Part shown: one piece after another, positions 46,615 to 59,325 of the stretch
Layout: each line of letters begins with the position of its first letter
How positions within the stretch are numbered: the stretch's first letter is position 1
Assembly: GCA_026182355.1 (NCBI GenBank)
Contig: JAPFBL010001043.1
Span: 22,456-86,455 of the forward strand
DNA from: Hermatobates lingyangjiaoensis
Lineage: Eukaryota > Arthropoda > Insecta > Hemiptera > Hermatobatidae
Direction: 5' to 3'
Length of the DNA: 64,000 nt
Notes under the pieces: generated by a model
Database searches by the model: none
Told to the model about the DNA's origin: nothing
Seen by the model: only the letters and a program-made list of their open reading frames with translations
Translations under genes and position numbers: made by a program

Positions 46615-47655
46615 TTATCTAGTAAACTTAAATTGTTCTAAAAAACGAACATCATTAGTATAAAATCGGCGAATATCATCAACATTATATTTTAACATTG
46701 CAATTCGCTCAATTCCAATTCCAAAAGCAAATCCAGTCAATGACAATGGCTGATGGCAAGCTTGATAAACTAAAGGATTAATCATTCCAGCTCCCATAAC
46801 TTCTAATCACCCAGAAAATTTACAAATGTTGCAACCCTGACCATAACATTTAATACAACTAATATCAACTTCAACTGATGGCTCAGTAAATGGAAAAAAA
46901 CTAGGGCGCAATCTCATCTTCACATCAGAACCAAATATTTGACAAATAAAATAATTAATTGTTCATTTTAAATTTGCAAATGAAACTCCAGGAGCAATTA
47001 AAAAACCATCTAATTGCATAAATTGATGAGAATGAGTGGCATCATCAGTGTCGCGACGAAAAGTATTACCAACTGAAATAACAGCATATGTTCCTTTTTC
47101 ATCAGTAATTTCACTAATTTGATGTGCAGTAACATTAGTGCAATGTGTTCGTAATAGCAAATTATCATTTAAATAAAAAGAATCCTGCATATCACGTGCT
47201 GGGTGAGATAATGGTAAATTTAATCGTTGAAAATTATACTCATCACTGTCAATTTCTGGACCAACAATTAAATTATAACCTAAATGATTAAAAATCTGTT
47301 TAATTTCATTACTCACAATTGTTAAAGGGTGCAACGTACCTAATTTAAGTCCTCAGCTAGGAAATGTAACATCAATTTTTTCTTGTTCCAATAACTGCTG
47401 ATAATATAATTGTTGTAACTCTTCTTTTTTATTATTCAGAAGTTGCTGCAAATTAGCTTTAATTTTATTAGCTAATTGACCTGTAGCAATTCGCTCATTA
47501 TGCGACATATCTTTTAACACGCTTAAAATATCATTAATTGCTGATTTACGCCCTAAATATTTAACTTGTAATTCTGTTAATTCTGACAAATTACTAGCAG
47601 CTATAATAGCTGATTGTGCTTCATCACTTAATTGCTGCAATTTCTTTTCAATCAT
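46615..47655 (-). CDS. pheS: Phenylalanyl-tRNA synthetase alpha subunit
   Basis: The 346-residue class II synthetase subunit has an N-terminal coiled coil, motif 1 region ([14 protein letters not shown]), motif 2 ([20 protein letters not shown]), [12 protein letters not shown] and motif 3 ([16 protein letters not shown]). Together with pheT it forms the alpha2-beta2 enzyme. Confidence 0.97.
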
Positions 47656-47711
47656 TGTTTGACTCCTTTTTTATTATAATTTATTAGATAACATTTTAAA
47701 TAATGATTTCA

Positions 47712-48395
47712 TTATACCCCAGGATTTTTTAAAATTAAAATTTTTTCTCGATAATTAGGTAAATACTTTTCAATATGATATCAAAATAATTTTGAATGAT
47801 TTTGATAAACTAAGTGGCTTAATTCATGAATAATAACATAATCAATAATATCTGGAGAAAAATGAATTAATTTAATGTTTAAAACAATTTTACTTATTTC
47901 AGGATAACAAATTCCTCATTTTCGGCGCATTATTTTTAAAGATAGATTTTGATAATCAAGATTCATTTTTGAAGCTCAGTTATCAACCTTTTTTTTAATT
48001 TCAAAATGATATTGTAAACGAAGAAAATTATAAATCTTAGTTATACATTCTACTACAGAATCATATTTTTTAAAATACAAAATCTTATTTTTTTTATTAA
48101 GCAAATTTTTAGTTATACTAGATGAAAACATAATCTGATATTTTTCATTTCATAAAAAAATAAAATTGGCAGTCGGTGAAATTACAATTTTTTGATATAG
48201 TTCATAGGTAGTTAACAATTTAGTAATTTTTGGCCAATTTTGATAAATTAAATTATGAATTTGCCATGTTTGTGCATTAGCAGGTGCTGAAATTCTAATT
48301 TGGCCATTACTAATAGTTAATACAATATTTTTTTGCGTTCGAATAAGTAAATCATAAGAAACTTTTTGACCATGAACATTGACCCAATGTATCAT
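47712..48395 (-). CDS. YgjP-like metallopeptidase (M48/WLM type)
   Basis: The 227-residue protein has the zinc motif VIIHELSHLVYQNHS near residue 190 and, before it, RRKWGICYPEISKIVLN, both standard for the YgjP/DUF45 family. An N-terminal beta-rich part (VLTISNGQIRISAPANA) also fits. Substrates are unknown. It follows a membrane protein gene by eight bases. Confidence 0.88.
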
Positions 48396-48402
48396 AATTA
48401 TT

Positions 48403-49506
48403 TTATTTATCCTGCTCTACCTTATTATTTGATTCATCTGCTACTTCTTTATTATCAGCTTGATATTTATTAACCATATCAGCACGATATAATTTTGTAG
48501 CATGTCAAATTTTATCACTATCGTTTAATGAAATATTTTTTTGACTAATAAAATTATGATTAAGATTATTATTTTTTTTTAATTCTTGTGCAGTAAAAAA
48601 ATTATTATTAATGTTACTTTGTAGCAAACTATCATCAACTAATTTATCAACTATTGCTTGTGTATTTTGAGATTGATGAACAACTTGACGATTTTTTTTG
48701 TTAACAGTTTGATAATAAACACTTTGCTGACCATCAAGCGGGTTATTATTGTTAATTATTGGTTCTGATTTCAATGATGATGAGACATTATTTGAATCTA
48801 TCTCTAATGAATTATCAACTACTACTGGGTTTTTTAATTTTTCTTGCAGCTTAGCAATTCGTTGTGATAAACCATTGACTGTTGAAGAGTCAAAGCGTTC
48901 CTGATCTAAATTTTCATTTACACTATTATTTAAATTATTTTTTTTAGAAGACTCTGACTGATGCTGTAATTTTTTTTGATTATAACGATGGTGAGAGCAT
49001 ACAAAAGCAATAATAGCAAAAATTCATCCTCATCATAAAAATTGCATTGGAATTAAAAAAATAAATGGTGTTGCACTAATTTTTTCCCCTAAAGCATATT
49101 TTTTAAATCATGAAAAAGTATTTGAAGGTGAAACAAAAAAACCATACAATAAAAAAAGAATAAATAAACTAATAATAATAGTAACAAATAATGTAGTAAT
49201 AAGCCCAAAAACTTTTAATTTTTTATTACTTTTAACAGAAATAAATGGTAAATAAAAAATAGCAAGCAGAAGACTTAAACAAAATACATATAATGCTAAA
49301 TATTCTGGCATTAAAAACCGATGATTTATACTTTTAAAATTAAAAAGATTTTCTAACTCTGTCAGTAAATATAAATATGGTTTACCTAAAAAATTTAAAT
49401 GTTGTGACTGATAATATCCAAATCATATTAAACCACTAAAACATAAAACTTGAAAAATGAATGATAAATATATTAAAATTAACGAAATTATACGTAATGC
49501 TTTCAT
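48403..49506 (-). CDS. Four-helix membrane protein with long Asn/Gln-rich cytoplasmic tail
   Basis: The 367-residue protein of unknown family has about four hydrophobic segments in the first 170 residues, then a hydrophilic tail rich in Asn, Gln, Ser and Lys with short coiled-coil potential (GLSQRIAKLQEKLKN). It lies at the end of the core-gene block, immediately before the mobile region. The tail resembles the low-complexity tails of spiroplasma cytoskeletal or adhesion proteins only in composition. Confidence 0.65.
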
Positions 49507-49780
49507 TTTTATTCCTTTTAGTTACCTTAAAAATTAACTTAAATATTTTTATTTATTATACTATTTTTATATTCACTTGCAAAGCAAAAAAAGAGTAAAG
49601 ACTGAATAAAATATTCGTTTGGTTTTTGACGACAAGATTTAACAACTATAATAAAATAGTTGTTTTAAAGACCGATGTCTTCTTAAGTTTAATATTATTA
49701 TATTCTTTTTTATTTTTTTTGCAATACAAAATATAATTACATTCTGTAATTAAATACTGCAAAATATTTGGATAAATTTA
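49507..49780. other. Junction between core genes and mobile region
   Basis: No gene is seen. A hairpin AACAACTAT / ATAGTTGTT lies near 49630-49653, and may terminate the transposase gene from the right. This is the most likely place for one end of the integrated element, but I see no tRNA gene or clear attachment repeat. Confidence 0.4.
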
Positions 49781-51243
49781 TTATTTATAATATGAATTTG
49801 AATTCATTAAATATTTAAATAAATTGGAGTTATTAACATATAAATGCCCTTGTTTAGGTTTATATTCTTTAGATCCCTTTTTATTTCATATATTTTGATA
49901 ATATAATTTTTTATTTTCTAAAATTGTAATTTCATTTTTTTCTTTTAACAAATTAATAATATCTCAGCCGTTAACTTTTGCCATTTTCATTGCTAACATA
50001 TTAGAAAAGTTCTTTCACTGTATGCTTTTGCTCCATAACTTTTTAGTGCTTTCACATTATGTGAAATCTGGCTTTCAGTTTGTGAACCTATGTAATAATC
50101 CTTTTTATAATTGTTAATACCTTCTTCATTATTTTTAATATAATTAATAAGTTTATTAATTTTTCTTTTCTTTTCTTTTAATCAGGCATGCCTTTTTAAA
50201 ATATGATTTTGTAATAATCCATTTAAATAACTAATTAAATTATTTACTTCTCCTTTATCAGCAAACTTTTTTAATTCATAATATATTATTTTTTTTTTCT
50301 TTTCTTCCTCAGTTAAATTATTTTCATTAGTACTTTTTCTAAAAGAAAAAATATTATAAATATTTTTAATTAAATGAAATTTATCTAATATTATTTCTGC
50401 TTGTAAATTTCTAGCTAACTCAGGAATTCATTTTGCCCCATCACCCATTATAATTACTTTTTTATTGTTAATATCATAATTATTTTCAATAAAATTTGTT
50501 AATAAATTGGTATATTTTTTCATATCAATTTTAGCTGATTTATTCATTGTTAATAAAATTTTTTTATTAACTAATTGATTGCGATTTTTACCAATTTTTT
50601 TAACCCCAGTGTGGCAATATGCCATTCGTATTGTTTGTTGTTTTAATTTTTTATTTTTTACAAATAAATTAGTATATGTATCGTCTACCCCGACATATAA
50701 ATAATTATTCCTAAAATTAATTTTATTTTCTTCTATATTAGCAAAACTTTTATTTACTTCTCTAAAATTTATTTTTCTATTAATATTACTAATTGTCATT
50801 AAACTAATTTCCGAATTTTTAAACTTATCAAAAATATCACGATAACGTTTACCTGAATCTAATTCTTGCAAAATTTTTATATAAAAATCAAACGAAATTC
50901 TTTCTCAAGGTTTTTTTCCAATTTCTTTATCTAACAAAAAAACATACTTATATCTACCTAAATTTTTATTTTCCCAATACCTAAATAATGTCCGTTTAAA
51001 AGTTATTGGCCCCCATTCTGTAATTAATGTAATTGGTCTCTTGCCCCATGCAATGTAACCATTGTATTTTTTACAAAATTTACTTCTTATTTTTAAATCT
51101 AATTCCTCATAATAATTTTTGATTTTTTCTCTAATATATTTTTTATTTTCTTCTTCAAATTTCTTAAAATCATTAATTTGGTTTGATACAATATTTGATA
51201 CACTTTCATTTTTAAATGAATAATTATTAATATTGTTACTCAT
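49781..51243 (-). pseudogene. ISLre2-family (UPF0236) transposase with a frameshift
   Basis: The N-terminal part reads MSNNINNYSF..., then KRTLFRYW, VGVDDTYTNL (first catalytic Asp region), IIMGDGAKWIPELARNLQ (second) and the QTESQISHNVKALKSYGAKA block near the end, all typical of ISLre2. One T is missing in a T run around 50004-50008, which moves the last ~75 residues (from NMLAMKMAKVNGWD) into another frame ending at 49781. Without the shift, translation stops at 49993. Terminal inverted repeats were not found with confidence. Confidence 0.8.
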
Positions 51244-51293
51244 TTTTTAATCCTTTTTTAATTTTATTAAATTTAATAATTAATTTTTATTAA

Positions 51294-51683
51294 TTAAATT
51301 TTTTTATTTTGATAAATTATTAATTCCTGATAAAAATTTTTAACTAAATTAAATGCTTTAGTTCCCTCTTCTTTGTAAGAATTTAAATCTTCTTGTAAAT
51401 CATCTTCTATATTTCCATTTTCATCAAAACTTATACTTGGATATTCATGATAAAATTGTCCTTCAGGAGTAATCCTAAATCCTATATTTATTACTACTTC
51501 CTTTTTATCAAGTAATACATCGTAAATTTGAATTCATATATTTTGCTTAATTTTTTTTAACTCCTTAAATATTTCTAAATGTTTTGGGTGTCATTTAACT
51601 TTTTTATAACATGTAAACTTAATTTGTTCACTACCATCTATTAATAAATTAAATTCTTCTTCTTCTGGTTCAAAATATACCAT
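51294..51683 (-). CDS. Hypothetical acidic protein of the mobile region
   Basis: The 129-residue acidic protein begins MVYFEPEEEEFNLLID and has the middle YHEYPSISFDENGNIEDD. No family is recognised. It lies between the transposase and the transfer genes and has its own AGGA-type site. It may belong to the conjugative module. Confidence 0.55.
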
Positions 51684-51760
51684 AATAATTTTCCTTTTTA
51701 AAAATATATTTAATATATATTTATATAAAAATTATACGCTTAACTAAAAAAGTAATTAAC

Positions 51761-52204
51761 TTAATTAATTACTTTTTCTTTGAAAAATTCTTCTTCAATT
51801 TTATTAGCTAACTCTTTTATTCATGGAGCAGGAGCTAACATAAATTCACTTGGATTACGATAATCTGCTAAATTTCTATTAGTCTCTCCAATTTGATTAA
51901 CAATAAATATTACTATCTGTTGCAAAATGTTATTACTTATATAAATTGGAGTTATTAATTTATCCAAATATTTTTTTTGGTCAATAAATTCTTTTTTTAG
52001 CTGCTTAGAAAAATAATTATCAATTAATTCTATTATTCAATTGTTATTATTTTCTAATAACGTTTGCTTCATCCCATTTATTAAAGCAATTGTTAAAACA
52101 TCATTTTTTCGCAATATTTTATTTCCTGCAAGATACTGATTAAACACCTCAATATCTTCTTTTTTATAGAGACGAACTTGAACTATTGTTTGTTGTTTTT
52201 TCAT
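51761..52204 (-). CDS. Hypothetical protein following virB4 (possible ribbon-helix-helix type)
   Basis: The 147-residue protein begins MKKQQTIVQVRLYKKEDIEV and has ILRKNDVLTIALINGM next, a strand-helix-helix pattern like small DNA-binding accessory proteins of mobilisation systems. The second half is helical. It overlaps the 3' end of the VirB4 gene by 41 bases, so it is part of the transfer operon. A relaxosome accessory role (MobC-like) is speculative. Confidence 0.5.
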
Positions 52205-54587
52205 TTTTAACTTCCTTTATATTTTTATTATTAAAACTTTGTTCTTCAAACTCAGAAATATCAATTTTTAAACAGTGTCTATCATATCCTGAAATTATTA
52301 ATAACATTTCCCCTTTGCCAGCATGTGAAATGTAATCTTCTTCTTCACTGGATAATCCCCCATAAGAACGATATACTTCACTCACATCTTGTAAATCACT
52401 TGGTGCTAAATTCATAATCATTGAATACTGGGTATTATTAATCATCGCTGTTGTTTTCTTTTTAATTTCTTCTGTTCCTGAAAAATCATTTCAGTTTTGC
52501 GTAGTAATAATAATAGCACCATTGTATTTTCTAATTCGTTTAACCATTTGGTACATAAAGTTTAATGCCACTGGATTATCTTTATCAATTGCTAAGTGTG
52601 CTTCATCAATGACAATGACTATTTCATTATTATTTTTAAAGCGATTTCTTTTAACTTCTCCTTTAACAAAAGCTAAGACTAAATGTAATTGGGCGGCAGT
52701 AATATGAGGAATATCTTGATCAAATAAAGTTCAGACATCATAAACTACAAACTGAGAAGTTAAATTTAATGTCGTATAACCATTTCATAATTGTTTATAT
52801 TGTCCATCATTCATAAAGTCATAATAAATTAACTCTTGTAAATTATGTAAAATATTATCATTCGGTTTTGTTTTTAGTTCTTCAGTAATTGTGTTGTATA
52901 CATCTGTAAAAATTGGAAATTTATTATTAGGAATTTCATTAATTATACTATCATTAGAAATATTAAATTTTTGATAAGTTAACTGGATATTGTTTAATAA
53001 AATTCTTCGTTCTCGTTCAGTCATTTCTTTGTATAATGTTTTTAATCATTGTCCTAATAATCGCAAATGATTAGAAATTGGTGCATCACTATTAACTTCA
53101 TCTAATTCTGCTTCTATTTGATTTGCATTTTTATTTTTTTCATTTTGCTGTTGGAAATTATTATCTAATACCTGTAAAGGATTAATTCGTCCCTTAGTTG
53201 CATCACCAGTGTCAACTCATTGACCATCATAAAATTGACATAAATTTTTATATTCTCTTTCAGGATCAATAACTATTACTTTTCTACCTAAATTTAAATG
53301 AAAAGCAATTTCTTTTTTTGTAAAAGTTGATTTTCCACTACCACTAGTACCAATTATTATTAAATTATGATTTTTTCTTTTATCTGTTATTTTAAATTGA
53401 TCAAAAATAATTGTATCTCCTAAAACATTTGTTCCTAAATATAAACCATGTTCGTCACTTAATCCACCATTTAATAATGGAAAAGAATTAGCAAGAGCAC
53501 TACAAGGAATTTCATGCCCTATTTCATTAATTAAATGGTCACTACCTATTGGTAAAAAAGCACTAAAGGCTTCTAATTGCCGATAATTAAGAGGATTTAA
53601 AATAATTTCTTGTTCTTTTAAAGATGAAGTTAATCGTTGCTCTGCTTGATGAAGTTGTTTTAAAGTAACCCCATAATTTAAAAACATAATATTAACATTA
53701 CGAATTGCTTCATTTTGACCATTAATATCTTCAACTAATTGTTCATAAGCTTCTAATTGATAATTTTGTTCACTACGATCAATATTACTACGACTCATAA
53801 CTTGCTTTGTGCGAGTATTATTAATCGCTTTATTTAAAGCTCGTTTGAAACTACGATTATCAAGCGGATTAATATTTCATATCATAGTTTGTTCATTACC
53901 AGCAAGCTGAGCACCTCAACCACTACGAGGAAATAATGGATAATCATAAACTCCCTGAATAGAAAAATTAATATCATTAAATTTAAAATGATTTTTACCA
54001 TATTTAAAATTTTTAAAAACAATTAATTTTTCTAAATTTTGTTTTAGATAATTATATCTGCTAAGAGAAAAATCTTTCCCATAAGGATCAAAAATTTTTT
54101 TAATAATATTTAAAGCTTGAAATGCAGATAAAACATTAATAGTGAAACCATTATTTTCCAGTTTTGTTTTTACTTTAATAACATTTTCAAGTACAGTTTC
54201 TGGCTTAGAAGCATAAATAAACATGTAAAACATTCGATTAATTTTAATATTATTTTTAACATTACTATTTTTCATTATGCTAATATAATTTTTTAACCCT
54301 GCTAAGCGACTTTGATAAAAATTTAGGTTAATTTTTCCTGCTTGATATAATGAATTAAGTTTTTTAATTTCTGCTTCATAATAAGCAATTGACTCTGTAA
54401 AAGAAACTGGTAAATCTAATTTTAATAATGAAATTGGATAATCAATGTTTTTTAATAATTGATGAAAATTACTAATTTTAATTTGTTGAATTTCAGGATT
54501 TAGTAAACTAATATTAAAACCTGTAATTTCTAAAACTTTAAAATATGTAATTTTACCATTAATTTTTTTTTGTTTGAATAATATCAT
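52164..54587 (-). CDS. VirB4/TraE-type conjugation ATPase
   Basis: The 807-residue ATPase of type IV secretion has Walker A GTSGSGKST (about residue 415), a following VIDPEREYKNL, Walker B EIVIVIDEAH (about 660), ITTQNWNDF and the C-terminal NTQYSMIMNLAP. It powers assembly of the DNA transfer channel at the inner face of the membrane. It has a poly-Ser end and overlaps the genes on both sides. Spiroplasma plasmids of the pSci type carry related TrsE-TraE genes, from general knowledge. Confidence 0.92.
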
Positions 54588-54903
54588 TATTGATCACTTT
54601 ATCATATGGGACCAATAGATTAGAATATTGCTCATAACTTTTATGTGATGATAAAAATTTAATTATTAAGATAATTGCATATCAACCTTTAACCCCTGGC
54701 ATGACAGTAATAATTAATGGAATAGCAAACAATGAAATAATTACAGATAGTAAAATTTTATAAACTAAAGAAATAGGTATTCCTAAAAAAAAGAGTGTTA
54801 CTAACCCAATTCATAAGATTACAATAAAAATTTCAACAATTCCAATGCCTCGTCAAAATTCTAGCTTACTTTTTCTAACATTTTTGGGAATTAAATTATT
54901 CAT
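54559..54903 (-). CDS. VirB3/PrgI-like small membrane protein
   Basis: The 114-residue protein has two hydrophobic segments (about residues 20-40 and 48-68) after the start MNNLIPKNVRKSKLEFWRG. Size, topology, and position directly before and overlapping virB4 by 29 bases fit the VirB3/PrgI slot of Gram-positive conjugation modules. Its ATG shares a base with the stop of the large surface protein gene (TAATG). Confidence 0.55.
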
Positions 54904-57808
54904 TAATTTTTCCCCCTTCTTTTAATCTTTTTACTATTAATTTTAATTCCTGGTAATCCTTTACGCTTACGAACATGTAAAATATATCATGTTAAAATTC
55001 CAATTCCAGATAAAACAATTAAAGTTGAAATAATTCATAATTGTAAATTTTGATGATTTGAATTTGGATTAACATGGGGATGTGGATTAGGATCTGGCGG
55101 AGCTGGAGGTGTTGGTGGGGCTGGAGGAAAATCTTTATTATTTTCTAAAGTAAAAGTACTTTCTCCCACTGTTAAATCACTATTATCATTAGCATACAAA
55201 GTAATTCGCAATTGCGAATTATTAACATTAATGAAATTATTAAGAATATCATCAGATAAATCACCTGGTGTATTATTATGTTGAGCATCATCTTGCGGAA
55301 TGCCATTATCACTAACACCATAATCAATATTAAGTTTGATATTAGTAAATTTATATTTTGTTAAATAATTTTGGACGTTAGTTAAAATTCATGTGCGTAA
55401 TTGGTCACTAGTAAATGTAGTAAAATTATATTGATAATTTTGAAAAAGAATCTTACTTAAATTATCAACTTTATTAGGATCATAATGACTGCTATTACGA
55501 ACTTGAATATATGCTTCTCCTGTTAATAATACTGATGTTTCAGTACTTTTAATTACTAATTGTAAATACTGGGGAGAATTTTGATCATTAAGTAAACTTT
55601 GCAATGATGAGCTATCAATATTAATATTTTTACCTGTAGAATCAGTCGTAAAAATATTATAATCAACTCCTAATTTAACTTGATTAGCATCTTTTTGAAT
55701 ATCAATCAGTACCTGATTATCAATTTGTGATAATATCCCACTAATACTTTGTTCATTCATTTTAATTTCAGCATAATTACCACTTAAATTAAAATAATTA
55801 TTTGGATGAGGATCAGGGGAATTATTTGTGAAACTATGTCACTAACATATTGATTTCAATATGTTAATACTTGTTCATAAGTTAACTTTTGAATATCATG
55901 TGAATCAAATTGTAAATAATCATGTAAATAGTCTTTTAAATGAACACCATGAATGGTTGTTCAAAAATCAACAGCAACACTATTATTATCTAAGACATCT
56001 AAAAACCGTGGATACATATTTTTATATTGTGGCCCAATGACAACATATTTCTGAGCAGTTTGGCCATTACTTAATGTTTCAATATAATGTCACATTCCTT
56101 GATCACTTCAATACTGGTTATCAGTATCAGATGCAATATTAGTTTGTGTTTGTCTAGCAGTTGGATTAGCTAATGGTTGTAAACTATTATCAACTCCTTC
56201 GCGACTAACAGTGGAAATAACATTATCTTCATTATCATAAGTTTGATTAACCCCCATTCCTGCCACAGCGCCTTCAGCAATATAACCTAAATCATAGTCA
56301 GAATTATTACTGATTTTAAAACCATTTTTATCTAAAGGATCCAAACTAACTGGAACTGTGGATTGATGTTCTACTCAAATAATTTGCGTTTTAGTGCCTG
56401 TTTTAGGATTAATTTCAGGGTCATACTGTGGGTTTGCTTTACCATCAGGCAATGTTGGAGTAATTAAAATTTTTTGGTTAGGATTATCATCAGGATCTCA
56501 GGCATATCATTTTAATTGTAAATTAGGAGTTAATGTTCCAATATCTACTTTAATTTCATATTTTAAATTATCATCACCTTGACCATGATATATTTTAATA
56601 TCATATGGTGTTGGAGTTGCTGAACTAGAATTTTTTTGAATTCTTTGATCAACTAAATTAATATTAAATTTATCATTTAAAACTGAAACAGGTTTACCAT
56701 TAACTGTCATATATTCACTATTATCTGGATCACCATCAAATTCCACTTGCAAACTAGTATGATATAATTCCTCTCCTCCTGTTCCGTGCTGTGGGTCTGC
56801 TGGTGTAATAATAGTAGGACTATCTGTTATCATTTGATTATAATTACCACTTGGTATTTTTCCAGGATAAAAGTGTAACCGTTGACTAATATTTTTATCT
56901 CAATAATCTGGTGATAAAGTAATTTTAATTGGGACTTTAAAAACTCAAGGTGAATCATACCCAGAACTAGGAATTTTATTAACATTAATAGTTACTGTGG
57001 CAGAGTTATCTTTATCAACGAAAGCATATGAATTAATATAAGGTTTTCAATCACAATAAGAATTACCTAAAGCATTATCTAATGCAGTATCAAGCAATGT
57101 TGTTTCATCATTACCTTTTCCAGTTGGGTCATTTATATTTCGAGGGTCTTCTAAACTGCCAGAATAATCAGAGTTAAGTTTAAAGGGTTGAGAAGGATTT
57201 GATAAATTATTATTCAAACTATTTCAGGTTTGACTAATATCATACTTTGAAATAAATGTTATTTCCGTTACACTAAGATTAGATGTTGAATCCGTCCACG
57301 AAGTATTTCAGCCTATCTTAACATCTGTATTGGCATCAAAAGTAAATTCTATACTATCAATATCATTATGAAATCTAATTCCTACATCAGCATTATTTGA
57401 GGCACTGTTTTCTGCTCCTTTTTTACTTCAATTAAAAAACTGATAAACTTTATTATTAACTAATTGAAATGTTTGAGGATTAGAATAAGTATTGGATCTG
57501 CTAAAACCACTAGATGCACTATAAGCTGTATAATAAAATGTAGCAGTAGAATAATTATTTAAAAAATCATCCAAAGACAAAGCATTGTTTAAAACCTTAA
57601 AATAATAATGAGTATTTTTATTATTGTGATATGAATTTCCTCAACCATTTCCTCCACAATAAGATTTTAAATTAACATCAGGATAAATATTAAAAGTAGG
57701 ATATATTGGATTTATATTAAATAAACTTTGAATTTCATTTTGATTTAATGATAGTAATGGCGTACTTGCCATTGTGCTACTAGCTAAAATTGTTAATAAA
57801 TATTTCAT
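54903..57808 (-). pseudogene. Large surface protein with C-terminal membrane anchor, one frameshift
   Basis: About 968 residues over two frames. It has a signal peptide (MKYLLTILASSTMAS), a long beta-rich Asn/Asp/Ser-rich extracellular region, a proline linker (PPAPPTPPAPPDPNPHPH), a single membrane helix (WIISTLIVLSGIGILTWYIL) and a basic tail. One A is probably missing around 55825-55827 (T run on the plus strand): the first frame stops soon after, while the second continues without loss of character. It stands between relaxase and transfer ATPase and could mediate mating contact or host adhesion. Spiroplasma plasmids often carry adhesin genes of similar layout. No named domain is recognised. 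Confidence 0.7.
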
Positions 57809-57811
57809 TTT

Positions 57812-59164
57812 TTACCTTCTTTCTTTTTCTCATCATGCTTGATTCTGTAATTCTTGAAATTGCGTTATTGCCAGTTGTCTTTCTTTTTTAACAGCAGAAT
57901 TAATACTAGCTAATAATTTAGTAAAACTGTTAAATTTTAAATTAAATTTTTTACTTTTAAATTGATAAATATTATTTTTTACCTTTTTATTTTTTACATA
58001 AATACTTTGATTTTTGTTATATATTCTAACTGATTTAATAAATTTTATAATTTGGTTCCCTGTTCGATTATAAAATTCTTCAATTCTTTTATTAACAAAT
58101 TCATCTGCCAAATTAATTGCTAATTTATTATTAATTGCATTAGCTATAAATTGATTTTTTAATTTATTTATTTCAATAAAATAACTTTGATATTCATTTT
58201 TTACAGCAGAATTATTAATTAATAAATTTGTTATTCTATTTAAAGTTGGTCTTAAAACTTTTAAATTACTAGTAGCATAACCTGCCTTACCAGATTTTGG
58301 TAACCTACTATAAATTATATTTATTAAATTATTAGTTTCTTCATATTGTTTATTTTTATATACCTGTTTTAAATCTTGTCATAAATTTGAATTTTCATAT
58401 TCTTTGCTTGTCTTATTATAAAATCCTAAAATTTTATCTCGGGTTAAATTTAAATTTGTATACATTTCCTTACTATTCTCTATATAACTAGAACAACGAA
58501 ATCTTAATTTTTGAAAAGCATCTACAAATTTATTTCACGGTAACCAAGGTTTATACTCATAATTTTGTCTCTTATAATTTCAATGTTGTGGATTCTTTTC
58601 AAAAGCAAGAAAATGAATATGAGGATTATCAGTGTTAACATGAAAAGCACCTTGTCAAATCATATTTTTAGCATCAAAACCTATCTCATTAAATAATTTT
58701 GGTAACTCTTGTTGTGCTAAATTTATTCATTTATCTTGTGTCACAAATTTTGTTTTATTAGCAAATGTTTCTGAAAGAGAAATTACACCATCTAAAAATC
58801 CCGATTTTGTGTTTTTCATTAGTTTCTTTATTTCTTTAATTTGGTTTTCAGACATTTTCCCATTTTCATTAAACAACCCTGTTGAACCAGGGCGACTTCC
58901 TTGATAATCCAAAACAGTTCCATAATTGCTTATTTTATTAATGGTATTTTTATTTAATTCATGATAACACAATTCACTAGCTAATTTATGTTGTCATTCC
59001 TTTCCAACTGCTTCTTCACGTTTAATATAATCAATAACTCCAGCACCAGTATAATAATTTCTTTTAATTCAAATCCCATTGCTATCCCTATATTTTTCCA
59101 CACCTGGTGGCATAAACCTAATGCCCCGAGCAATAATATTTGGTGTTATTTTTTCACTTCCCAT
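57812..59164 (-). CDS. Mob-type conjugative relaxase (MobP/MobL-like)
   Basis: The 450-residue protein would nick the element at its transfer origin. The three-His motif is visible as GAFHVNTDNPHIHFLAFE near residue 185, with a likely catalytic Tyr in the N-terminal YYTGAGVIDYI region. The C-terminal half is Lys/Asn-rich and helical. It ends four bases before the surface protein ATG and has a terminator-like hairpin in its leader. MobP2-type classification is from motif spacing only. Confidence 0.8.
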
Positions 59165-59171
59165 TTTTCCC

Positions 59172-59243
59172 CCAAAAACAAAAAAGCACCTACGCCAAGC
59201 AAAACAACTCTTTGCTTAGTGTAGGCACCTTTTGTGCTCTAAA
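59172..59243 (-). promoter_or_regulatory. Attenuator-like hairpin leader of the relaxase gene
   Basis: On the minus strand GGTGCCTACACTAAGCAAA pairs (with G-U pairs and one mismatch) with TTTGCTTGGCGTAGGTGCT around a GAGTTGT loop. A T-rich run follows and then GGGGGAAAAATG. This is a terminator shape placed between promoter and ribosome-binding site. The same leader precedes the coupling-protein gene at 63651. Confidence 0.75.
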
Positions 59244-59325
59244 TATTTAATTATGTGATAATTATAACATTATTATCTAATTTTTTCTTACTATAAACTA
59301 TTTTTAAATTTTTTTTAGGCACTGT

